DNA of 64,000 bases, taken from contig DAIDGV010000010.1 of NCBI GenBank assembly GCA_027452205.1, positions 1-64,000 of the forward strand. Reading direction: 5' to 3'. The translations under genes were made by a program, and so were the position numbers. Shown piece by piece: positions 49,034 through 56,958 of the stretch; the stretch's first letter is position 1, and every line of letters starts with the position of its first letter. The stretch comes from a candidate division FCPU426 bacterium. GTDB lineage: Bacteria; Oederibacteriota; Muellerivitia; Muellerivitales; Muellerivitaceae. The notes beneath the pieces are model-generated. The model was not told the DNA's origin. It ran no database searches and was given only the letters and a program-made list of their open reading frames with translations.

Positions 49034-49707
49034 AAATCACCTTGCTGGTCGTGACCAATGAATTATCCAAAGGTTCTTTTCCTCCGGCTTTGTTCAGCGC
49101 TTTTGATGTCGCCTGGGCCCCGAACTTGGAGGCCGTTCCTAAGCTGGTCAAAAAACAGAATTTTGATATTTGTTTCGTTCAACTGGAACGTTTTCGCCGA
49201 TCCGACATGGCGCTGTTGCGGCAGGTCCTGAAGAGCGGAATGATTCTTGATCTTCTCGTGGCGGTGGAAAGAGATTCAGTCGAAAAAGTCCTGGAAACCC
49301 TTGGGGAAAGGGGAGAGTGTTTGGTGAAACCTTATTTTCCGACCGAACTTCAGAACAAGCTGGCCCGCATGGCGGCCAAAAGGGTCTTGGAAAGAGAAAA
49401 TCGTTTTTGGCGGGTCGAATTGGCGGCGCTTTTGGCGGACCGGGAAAGTTTGAGCCGCAACGATATCCCGCCGGAAATTTGGGAAAAGGCCAAGGAAGGC
49501 AAAACGAAGGATGAGGGGCACTCGTTCCGCAAGTCCCGCAAGGAATTCGAGAAACAATGTCTCAAACAAGCCTTGGAGCGGGTTCACGGCAACCAAACCC
49601 TGGCCGCCAAGGCCCTTGGCATCCATCGCAATACGCTGATCTGGAAGATGAAAAGACTGCATTTAAAGGTGGAATCGACCCTGGGGTCCCGTAAAGGGCC
49701 TAAATAA
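49030..49707 (+). CDS. Pseudo-receiver / Fis-type regulator
   Basis: A 225-residue two-domain protein. Residues 1-120 resemble a response-regulator receiver (ITLLVVTNE, LVKKQNFDICFVQLERF, ECLVKPYFPTEL with the conserved Lys), but the strand-3 phosphoacceptor position is Gln/Leu rather than Asp and the acidic pair is missing. The C terminus (about 170-215) is a Fis-family HTH: FEKQCLKQALERVHGNQTLAAKALGIHRNTLIWKM. No AAA+ sigma-54 activation domain lies between them. It is thus probably a phosphorylation-independent DNA-binding protein. GTG start inside the glycosylase stop (GTGA). Confidence 0.8.
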   Translation: MKITLLVVTNELSKGSFPPALFSAFDVAWAPNLEAVPKLVKKQNFDICFVQLERFRRSDMALLRQVLKSGMILDLLVAVERDSVEKVLETLGERGECLVKPYFPTELQNKLARMAAKRVLERENRFWRVELAALLADRESLSRNDIPPEIWEKAKEGKTKDEGHSFRKSRKEFEKQCLKQALERVHGNQTLAAKALGIHRNTLIWKMKRLHLKVESTLGSRKGPK

Positions 49708-49750
49708 AGGATTTTCACCATCAAAAAACCCTTAAAAAACCAAGTATTTC

Positions 49751-49779
49751 TTGCCTGAGGCCCTATTTTGCGGTATAAA
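49751..49779 (+). promoter_or_regulatory. Promoter of the HU gene
   Basis: TTGCCT (49751-49756), 17-nt spacer, TATAAA (49774-49779); the coding region begins about 25 nt after the expected start of transcription. Confidence 0.65.
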
Positions 49780-49811
49780 AGCCATGATTTCATCAATTCA
49801 GGAGGTGGCCG

Positions 49812-50087
49812 TTGACTAAGAGCGAATTGCTGGGGAAATTGGCTGAAGACACCGGGTTGAAGAAGAAAGACGTCGATAACGTCATGCAAGCCTTGCGCAG
49901 CACCATCTACAAAACCTTGAAGACCGAGCACAAGATCAAGCTCGATGGCTTGGGCGTGTTCCAATTGAAGGATCGCAAAGCCCGCCAAGCGCGCAACCCT
50001 CGCACCGGCGAAATGGTCAACGTTCCGGCCAAGAAAGTCGTCAAATTCCGCGTTTTGAAAGACCTCAAAGAAGCGGTTTTGTCGTAA
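49812..50087 (+). CDS. hup: HU/IHF family DNA-binding protein
   Basis: The 91-residue protein is a typical HU: N-terminal helical dimerisation part TKSELLGKLAEDTGLKKKDVDNVM, then VKLDGLGVFQLKDRKARQARNPRTGE (the beta arm with Arg-Asn-Pro, where Pro intercalates in DNA) and VVKFRVLKDLKEAV. The start is TTG at 49812 directly after GGAGGTGG, an ideal ribosome-binding site. It is transcribed alone, with its own promoter and terminator. Confidence 0.95.
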   Translation: MTKSELLGKLAEDTGLKKKDVDNVMQALRSTIYKTLKTEHKIKLDGLGVFQLKDRKARQARNPRTGEMVNVPAKKVVKFRVLKDLKEAVLS

Positions 50088-50111
50088 TTCTAAAAACTGG
50101 AAGTTCAATCA

Positions 50112-50149
50112 GCACCCTGCCCACCCATGGACAGGGTGCTTTTTTATTT
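50112..50149 (+). terminator. Rho-independent terminator of the HU gene
   Basis: Stem GCACCCTG / CAGGGTGC with a 12-nt loop followed by TTTTTTATTT, 25 nt after the stop. Confidence 0.9.
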
Positions 50150-50185
50150 AGAAGCAAAGACTTTATCCCCTTCAAGAACTAAACA

Positions 50186-50282
50186 ACTTCAAAAAATCCA
50201 TTTAATAGCGGATAAACGCAGATGGACGCCGATAAAACATTAAGATGATTAAGGTTTATCCGCCTTGATCGGCGGTTGATTT
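50186..50282. repeat. Palindromic repeat, GATAAACGCCGAT family
   Basis: Left arm gcggataaacgcagatggac plus gccgataaa, right arm ggtttatccgccttgatcgg plus cggttgat. It occupies most of the gap between the HU terminator and the first GT-C gene. Confidence 0.75.
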
Positions 50283-50339
50283 TGTCTTAAGTGAGTTTTG
50301 TGGTCGTCTTTTAACACCGGTTTCTGTTAGGAAACTTTC

Positions 50340-52556
50340 GTGAAATCAGCTTTTTCCTCCAAATTTAAGTCCGCTTTTTTGCCGGTCTTGGCGCTGCTTT
50401 GGGCCCTGTTCGTTCTGTGTGAATTCTTCGTTCATTGTCCTCCGGCTTGGTTCTCTTTCCACTTTTCGACCCCTTCCATGCCGTCGTCAGTCCCGGCCTT
50501 GCTCAAAAGCTGGACCGATATGGCGACCCTGGTTTTGACCAGCCTCTGGATCCTTTTGTTGATGCTTTGGACCGGGCAAAGGTGCCTCAGGTGGCTGGGG
50601 GATATTGGATCGGGCCCGGCGCTGACCTTTTGCGTGGAAGCGACGCTGGGGGTCTTTGTGTGGAATCTCTTTTGGGTGGGGACCGGACTGACCGGGCTTT
50701 GGTTTGAATCGTTGATGTGGGGCGTAGCCTTGGTAGTGACCCTGGCGGCGATACCGGACCTTTTAAAAGCGGTCCGGGGCCTTCGAAAACTTCCGAAGAT
50801 CGAGATGCCGAGATGGTCCTTGGTTTTGATCGGCCTCTATGCCGTGGCGGCCTTGTGGAACGCGCTGGTACCTGAGACTTTCTATGATTCCCTTAACTAC
50901 TTTCTTGGCATGCCGCAGTTCTGGCTGCTGCGCCACGGTATCGTTGATAACCCACTTCAGCTCCTCTCCGGTTATTTTTACGGCGGGTCGATGTATTTCA
51001 TGGGCGGTTGGATCTTCGCCCAAACCGAGGGCGCTTCGCTTTTCAGCGTCGCGGCCTGGGGCCTTTGCGGGGTGCTGGCTTATGGCTGGGCTGAGGAACT
51101 GGCGGGACGAAAGGCCGCGGTGGTTGCCTCGGTAGCGGTGCTGACCTTGCCTCTTCTTTATTTGAACGCCTGGGCGGCCCGGGTGGACGGTCTTTTTGCC
51201 TTTGTTTCGCTTCTTTTTATCTATGGCCTGACCCGTCTTTTACAGGACCCCAAACCCGCCCAGCGGCGCCGGTGGATCCTATTGGCCGCAATTTTCTCCG
51301 GCTTGGCGGTGGCCATCAAGCCGACCGCCTTGGTCGTGATCGTCGCGTCGCTCATTGTGCTTGTCGCGCGCCGGGAAAAAGGATGGGCGGACCGTTGGAT
51401 ACCACTCGCTATCTGGTCCTGTGTCTTGGGGTTACTTACGGTGGGTCCATGGCTGATCAAGAACTGGGCCTTCGCGGGTAACGCCTTTTTTCCTTATGCT
51501 TTCTCTTGGGTCGGAGGGCGCACGATCTGGGACCATGGTTACGCGCGGCTCCTGAAAGAGAACCAACAGTTCCTCGCGATGGACCAGGGACTCAAGTCCT
51601 TCCTGACCCTGCCTTGGCGTTTAGTGATGCCGGGCGAGGGGGACCATCAGATCATCGGTCCTTTGACTTTGGCTTTCTTGCCGATGTTGTTCGTTTTGAA
51701 ACTTAAGGATACCCAACGGTTCCTGCTCTATCTGACCCTGGTCTGTTTCGCTCTGGGGTTGACCCTCTCCCACATGTTGCGCTTTTCCATGCCCGCGTTC
51801 CTTTTATCGCTCATCCTTATCTCGGCGGTCCTGTTGTCTAAAGAAGCGCCGGCCTATTGGCGCTGGGGCTGGAAGGGTTCGGTCTGGGTCTTCGCGTTTT
51901 TCTTTACGGGGGCTTACGCGGTCATCAGCGCTCAGTATTACCAAGGCTGGGGCCGTTGGACGGGACAGGAAAGCCGGGAAGCCTATTTAGAACGCATGAT
52001 CCCCAATTCCTACGAGGCCATAAACCTTTGGGCGGACGAGAACCTTCCGGCCCAGGCCCGGCTTCTGGTCGTGGGTGACGCCCGGGGCCTTTATTACCGC
52101 CGGGACTTTTTAGCCAATTCGGTCTTCGACGAACCCTTTCTGGCCCGGGTGGCAAGACAAGAAAAGGACGCGGCGGGGATCCTTCGCCGATTGAAAGAAC
52201 AGGGGATCGACGCTGTCGTCATTAACGGCCCCGAAGGGCTGCGTTTGTCGGCGGATTACGCCCAATATGATCTGAGTCCGGCGGATTGGGCCAAATTGAA
52301 CGACCTGGCCGCCCGGGGGCTTCACCTGGTCTATTGGAAAAATTTCCAGGCGGTTTACCTCGTTAAAGACCGTTTAAGCGAAGAAAAGAGACAAACTCCA
52401 CCCAACCTCTTTTCCTTCCTGTCGCCCCGGGCCTATGATTTCTCCCAAGCCCTTCACGCGGGGGACAAGGCCAAAGCCCAGCAGGCTTTGAAGGCCCTGA
52501 TGACCCTCTTCCCGGCCGAGGATTATTGGCGGGAACAATTACGAACACTGAACTGA
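50340..52556 (+). CDS. GT-C fold membrane glycosyltransferase 1 (ArnT/PMT-like)
   Basis: A 738-residue polytopic protein with about 11-12 hydrophobic segments. The acidic first-loop motif of GT-C enzymes is seen in VPETFYDSLNYFLGMPQFWLL (about residues 180-200), followed by GYFYGGSMYFMGGW and, after the membrane part, a soluble C-terminal domain (LLVVGDARGLYYRRDFLAN, AVVINGPEGLRLSADY). Such enzymes transfer sugars from polyprenyl-phosphate donors on the outer face of the inner membrane. The acceptor is unknown. GTG start at 50340. It is paralogous to the next gene, with 19 nt between them. Confidence 0.75.
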   Translation: MKSAFSSKFKSAFLPVLALLWALFVLCEFFVHCPPAWFSFHFSTPSMPSSVPALLKSWTDMATLVLTSLWILLLMLWTGQRCLRWLGDIGSGPALTFCVEATLGVFVWNLFWVGTGLTGLWFESLMWGVALVVTLAAIPDLLKAVRGLRKLPKIEMPRWSLVLIGLYAVAALWNALVPETFYDSLNYFLGMPQFWLLRHGIVDNPLQLLSGYFYGGSMYFMGGWIFAQTEGASLFSVAAWGLCGVLAYGWAEELAGRKAAVVASVAVLTLPLLYLNAWAARVDGLFAFVSLLFIYGLTRLLQDPKPAQRRRWILLAAIFSGLAVAIKPTALVVIVASLIVLVARREKGWADRWIPLAIWSCVLGLLTVGPWLIKNWAFAGNAFFPYAFSWVGGRTIWDHGYARLLKENQQFLAMDQGLKSFLTLPWRLVMPGEGDHQIIGPLTLAFLPMLFVLKLKDTQRFLLYLTLVCFALGLTLSHMLRFSMPAFLLSLILISAVLLSKEAPAYWRWGWKGSVWVFAFFFTGAYAVISAQYYQGWGRWTGQESREAYLERMIPNSYEAINLWADENLPAQARLLVVGDARGLYYRRDFLANSVFDEPFLARVARQEKDAAGILRRLKEQGIDAVVINGPEGLRLSADYAQYDLSPADWAKLNDLAARGLHLVYWKNFQAVYLVKDRLSEEKRQTPPNLFSFLSPRAYDFSQALHAGDKAKAQQALKALMTLFPAEDYWREQLRTLN

Positions 52557-52575
52557 CCTAGGACCGGCCACAACC

Positions 52576-54834
52576 ATGAAAAGTACCGTTATTCCCATGC
52601 CGGTTTCCCAGCACCGTGAGGGCTGGATGGCCCTATTGGTCGTGCTGGCCTGGGTGGCTTTTGTTTTTTTCAGTTTCTTCTCCCGGTTGAACCAGACCTT
52701 TCCTTATTGGGGACTATTACTTGATCCGTCCCGCTATCCTTTGGCCTCTCTTGATCAAATGCTCTCGGTTTGGGCCGGTTCCCTAAAGGCCATCCTAGTC
52801 ACGGTCCTCATTTGGGGAGCGACCCCTTCGACGGGTAAAAGGGTCCGGGAAGTTTTGGGCTTTTCCGTTTCGAACGCTTGGCTGCGCTGGGGTTTTGATA
52901 TGGGCCTGGGGGTTCTGGCCCTGGACACTTTTTGGCTTGGCACCGGTTTTAACGGTCTCTGGTTCGCGCCGCTCTGGTGGGTTTTGGCGGGGTTGCTGAT
53001 CCTGCTCTGGGCCTGGGACCTGTTCGTTCTTTTTAAACGGGGGTTCCAGGGTCTGCCCGAGCTTTCACCCTTTTGGGGTTACCGCTTTCTGCTGGGGATG
53101 GGTTTGGTCTATGTTCTTCTCGCCCTTTTGACGGACCTGACCCCGGAAACTTTTTACGACTCCATGGTCTATCACTTGGCGGTGCCCCAGTATTGGCTGG
53201 CCCATCACGGCCTGGCGGACCTGCCCACGAATTTTTTCTCGAACTATCCCTATGGGGCCGAGCTTTACTTCATGAACGGGCTGCTCTTTCAGGGCACTCA
53301 GGCCGCCAAGATGTTGCATATCACCGCCTGGGTCATGGCTGCGGTCTTCGCGGGCGGCTGGGCCGAAGAAGTGACCAGTGGAAAGGCGGGCACCCTGGCG
53401 CTGGGGCTGATCCTGACCTTGCCGATCTTTTCGCTGAACGTCTGGACCACCCAGGTCGAGGGTTTTTTGGCCCTGGCCGTTGTCATCGCTATTTACAGTT
53501 TGATTCGGTGGATCCGGACCCAAGATCCGCTCTGGGCGGTGGCCACCGGGCTTTTCGCGGGGTTCGCCTTTGCCATCAAGTACAACGGCGTGATCGCGAT
53601 CGGCTGCGCTTTGGTCGTGGCGGCTTTCCAAGCGGTTAATTTTTACCGCAAAGAGAATTGGCGGAACTGGGCTTGGTTCCTTCTGGCGTTCTTCGTGATA
53701 GCGGGGCCCTGGCTCATCAAGAACGGGGTCTTTACCGGAAATCCCTTCTTTCCTTATTTCTCTTCCTTGTTCCATGGCCGGAATTTGTCCCCGGAAGGTT
53801 ATGAAAGGCTTTTGGCCGAACAGCAGGGAAGGATGACCTCGGCCTGGTGGGATTGGTTCCTTTTGCCTTGGAAGATCGTCATGTCCAACCCGGATAGTTA
53901 TAGTTTCGCCGGGCCGGTGGCGCTGATGCTGCTGCCTTTCTTGCTCCTTTTCCGTTTCAAACACCCGATGCTTCGCTTCTTGGTCTGGACGGCGGGGTTG
54001 GTCTTTGTGGTGAGCCTGGCGGTGACCCATATCCTGCGTTTCATGGTGCCGGATTTTGTCCTTTATTACGTTCTTTTGTCGGCGGTGCTGGCGGGCGGGG
54101 ATAGGCCCTTTTGGGGCAAAGCCTCGGCCTGGATGGCGGGTTTTTGCGCTTTGCTTTGCGTGGGCTACCTGGCGGACATCATTCATTACTATTACGATTT
54201 CTCGGGCATCCTTTCGGGCCGCCAGACGATCTCCCAATATCTGGGTGACAGCAAAAGATTGACCTCTTATTACGGTTTAAGCCAGTGGCTATCGGCCCAT
54301 TTGCCCGAGGAAAAACGTCTATTGATCGTCGGGGACGCCCGCGGGCTTTATTACACCCAGCCCTTTTTGACCAACACCGTCTTTGACACCCAGGTCCTGG
54401 CCCAGGCGGCGAAGGAATCCAAAGACGCGGAAGGTATCGCCCAACGGCTTCGGGAACTGGGGGTGGATTACCTGGTGGTCAATGGACTGGAAGGGATAAG
54501 GGTCTCGGCAGATTACCATCATTACGACCTGACCCGGGATGAATGGAAAAGGCTGGATGAGTTCATCCAACGGGGTACCGAACTGGTCTATTCGCAGAAC
54601 CTACAAGCGGTCTATGGCTTGTTACCTAAGTTCAAGGCTAAACCAAAAGAAGAAAGCCTCGACCTACTGTTGTTCTTTTCGGCCCCTGCCAGCCATTTCA
54701 TGACCAGCCTTCAAAAAGGGGATAAGAAAGAAGCCGAAGCCCAGCTTAAAGCGGCGACGGAGCTTTATTCCTTCTCCTCTTTCTGGAAGAAGCAGCGCGC
54801 TGTCTTTGAACGGGAGCTAGGCCCGGCCCTTTGA
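52576..54834 (+). CDS. GT-C fold membrane glycosyltransferase 2 (paralogue)
   Basis: A 752-residue paralogue of the preceding protein with the same order of parts: membrane helices, TPETFYDSMVYHLAVPQYWLAHHGL (about residues 190-214, acidic GT-C motif), NYPYGAELYFMNGLLF, and a soluble C-terminal domain with LLIVGDARGLYYTQPFLTN and LVVNGLEGIRVSADYHHYDL. The shared GDARGLYY and NG.EG.R.SADY blocks show tandem duplication. Probably both act with the O-antigen-ligase-like protein downstream in surface glycan assembly or protein glycosylation. Confidence 0.75.
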   Translation: MKSTVIPMPVSQHREGWMALLVVLAWVAFVFFSFFSRLNQTFPYWGLLLDPSRYPLASLDQMLSVWAGSLKAILVTVLIWGATPSTGKRVREVLGFSVSNAWLRWGFDMGLGVLALDTFWLGTGFNGLWFAPLWWVLAGLLILLWAWDLFVLFKRGFQGLPELSPFWGYRFLLGMGLVYVLLALLTDLTPETFYDSMVYHLAVPQYWLAHHGLADLPTNFFSNYPYGAELYFMNGLLFQGTQAAKMLHITAWVMAAVFAGGWAEEVTSGKAGTLALGLILTLPIFSLNVWTTQVEGFLALAVVIAIYSLIRWIRTQDPLWAVATGLFAGFAFAIKYNGVIAIGCALVVAAFQAVNFYRKENWRNWAWFLLAFFVIAGPWLIKNGVFTGNPFFPYFSSLFHGRNLSPEGYERLLAEQQGRMTSAWWDWFLLPWKIVMSNPDSYSFAGPVALMLLPFLLLFRFKHPMLRFLVWTAGLVFVVSLAVTHILRFMVPDFVLYYVLLSAVLAGGDRPFWGKASAWMAGFCALLCVGYLADIIHYYYDFSGILSGRQTISQYLGDSKRLTSYYGLSQWLSAHLPEEKRLLIVGDARGLYYTQPFLTNTVFDTQVLAQAAKESKDAEGIAQRLRELGVDYLVVNGLEGIRVSADYHHYDLTRDEWKRLDEFIQRGTELVYSQNLQAVYGLLPKFKAKPKEESLDLLLFFSAPASHFMTSLQKGDKKEAEAQLKAATELYSFSSFWKKQRAVFERELGPAL

Positions 54835-54895
54835 CGATGACAAGTTTTCTTCTTTAGGTTAATGTCCTACGATCAACCCAAGTAACGGAACCACG

Positions 54896-56833
54896 ATGAC
54901 CCACCGCATGAACAACATCTTTATGGCGCTTTTGATCGTTTGGGTGCCCCTGGCCTTTTTTGTTCGGGCGGCGGACGGTTTTACCCTGGCCAAAGAAGTG
55001 GTCGGTTTTTTGGCGGTGACCTATTTCGTTATCACGGCGATCCTGAAAGACCGCTCGGTCTTTTATCGGCCTTTGGTGGTCCTTCTCGTCCTTTTTGCCC
55101 TCTGGATGACCCTGGATTCCTATGCGGTGGCTTTGGTCAAACCCTTCGTGGGTCCCGCCAGCTTTCATTTGTGGCTGATGGCCGGCACTTTGGTGGCGGT
55201 GATCTATGGCTGTTCCCGGGGTTTGGCCTATGAAAGGCTTTTGCGTTACGCGGCGGGGACCGGCGCCTTTATGGCCCTTTACGGCTTCTTCCAAGTGCTG
55301 GGGATGGACCATTTCGATTGGAATACCAAGTTCCAGGCGCGGGCTTTCGCGACCTTAGGGAATCCTGATTATTTGGGCGGCTATTTGGTCGCTCTTTTGC
55401 CGGTGGTCTTTGTGCTGACCCTTCGCACCTACGGTCAGATGCCTTTCCTGCTCAATAAGAAGGTGGTCCCGGCAACCTCGTCCCAAAAAAGTTGGTTCTG
55501 GCTGAGGGCCGTGACCCTGCTTTTGTTCGTGGGGCTTTTATTGACCCGGGTGGTCGGTTCTTTTCTGGCCTTGGGACTGGCGGTAGTTTTCCTGGTGGTT
55601 TCTTTTCTCTTCCCGATCGGCAGGGACTTGTTCCGAAAGAACAGCCGTTTTGCGTTGATCGCCCTGGGGGTCTTGGTCGTGGGGGCGGGGGCCTATCTTT
55701 ACCGCCACGGGGGGCTTTCGGCCTTGTCGGCCAAGCAAGCCTCGGTGGAACAACGGATATTCAATTACCAAGTGGCTTGGGCCATGGTGAAGGATCATCC
55801 CTGGACCGGGATCGGGTTGGGCCAGGTGGGCGTCCAGTATCCGAAATATCAGGCGACTCTTTTTGCTCCCGCGGATTATCCAAATCACCCTTTTGTCTAT
55901 TCGGACCATGTTCATAACGACTTCCTCCAGTTCTGGGTGGAAGGGAGCACGGTCGGGTTGGTATTGTTTTTGGGAGTGTTGCTGGTCTATGTCTTAGCGG
56001 CTGTCCGTACCTTTAAAAACCCCGAAGTGAGCCGGGAGAACAAGGAACTGCTTTTAGCCAGCGTGGCCGGGCTGGTCGCTTTATTGGGGCAGTCCTTGAG
56101 CAACTTTCCTTTATTGGTGGCCCCTATGGCGGTGCTGTTCGGTTTATTGCTGGCCGCGCCTTTGGTCTTGGGCGCTTTGGTTCCCGCCAGGGGAAACCCA
56201 AACCTGTCCGGGCCCCAGCAGGCCTTTTTGGCTTTGGGGTTGTTGGTGGTGCTGATCCTCGGCACCCAAGCGATCGCTGCCTCTGTGGCCATGCGGGACA
56301 CCATCGGCGAGACCAACGCGGGGAAGAAAGAACTGGCCCTTCAATTCGCGGACCGGCTGACCCAACTGAGCGAGGAAGACCCGAAGGCCTGGAAGGCCAG
56401 GGCCGCCGCTTTGGCCCTGGCGGAAAAAAACGATGACGCTTATGCCGCTTATGAAAAGACAGTCCAATTGGATCCGAACGACGTGCAAAGCCTGGCGGAG
56501 ATGGCCATCTTCATGGTCAAACAAGGCAAGTTCGCCGAGGCTTTGGACCTGAGCGACCGGGCCTTGGCCATTGCCCCCAATTATTTCGGACCCGTTTGGA
56601 CCCGGGCGGTCTGCCTTTTCCAACTTAAGCGCTACGAGGAATCGGCCAAGGGTTTCGAGAGCTTTTTGGCTTATGCCCCCAACGACGCCCAAACCTATCT
56701 CAATGTAGGCGTCTGCTATATCCAACTGCACCGAAAGGCGGACGCGATCGCGGCCTGGAAGAAGTGCTATCAGCTGGACCCCAACAACGCCCAGGCAGCC
56801 CTTTATCTGAAAAGCCAAGGCGTAAAGCTCTAA
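54896..56833 (+). CDS. O-antigen ligase/polymerase (Wzy_C family) with C-terminal TPRs
   Basis: A 645-residue protein. About 12 membrane helices (residues 1-470) include the periplasmic loop signature of the Wzy_C/WaaL family: FQARAFATLGNPDYLGGYL (about 143-161) and, after a long loop, HVHNDFLQFWVEGSTVGLVLF (about 339-359), with the conserved H-N-x-x-L/F. The C-terminal 150 residues form TPR repeats (AKAWKARAAALALAEKNDDA, YFGPVWTRAVCLFQLKRYEE). It ligates or polymerises lipid-linked glycan, or glycosylates a pilin/adhesin as in PglL; the TPR tail favours a protein partner. The specific role is inferred. Confidence 0.82.
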   Translation: MTHRMNNIFMALLIVWVPLAFFVRAADGFTLAKEVVGFLAVTYFVITAILKDRSVFYRPLVVLLVLFALWMTLDSYAVALVKPFVGPASFHLWLMAGTLVAVIYGCSRGLAYERLLRYAAGTGAFMALYGFFQVLGMDHFDWNTKFQARAFATLGNPDYLGGYLVALLPVVFVLTLRTYGQMPFLLNKKVVPATSSQKSWFWLRAVTLLLFVGLLLTRVVGSFLALGLAVVFLVVSFLFPIGRDLFRKNSRFALIALGVLVVGAGAYLYRHGGLSALSAKQASVEQRIFNYQVAWAMVKDHPWTGIGLGQVGVQYPKYQATLFAPADYPNHPFVYSDHVHNDFLQFWVEGSTVGLVLFLGVLLVYVLAAVRTFKNPEVSRENKELLLASVAGLVALLGQSLSNFPLLVAPMAVLFGLLLAAPLVLGALVPARGNPNLSGPQQAFLALGLLVVLILGTQAIAASVAMRDTIGETNAGKKELALQFADRLTQLSEEDPKAWKARAAALALAEKNDDAYAAYEKTVQLDPNDVQSLAEMAIFMVKQGKFAEALDLSDRALAIAPNYFGPVWTRAVCLFQLKRYEESAKGFESFLAYAPNDAQTYLNVGVCYIQLHRKADAIAAWKKCYQLDPNNAQAALYLKSQGVKL

Positions 56834-56958
56834 TCAACAGTTTTAAGACCTATTGCCTCCGCTTGAATGATTGTCTCGCTCTCCCGATAGTGTTAAATTG
56901 ATGGCAGGAAAGTGTGGTTTTTGGTGAGTTTTGCCCGGGAGCCACAAAGGTATAATCC

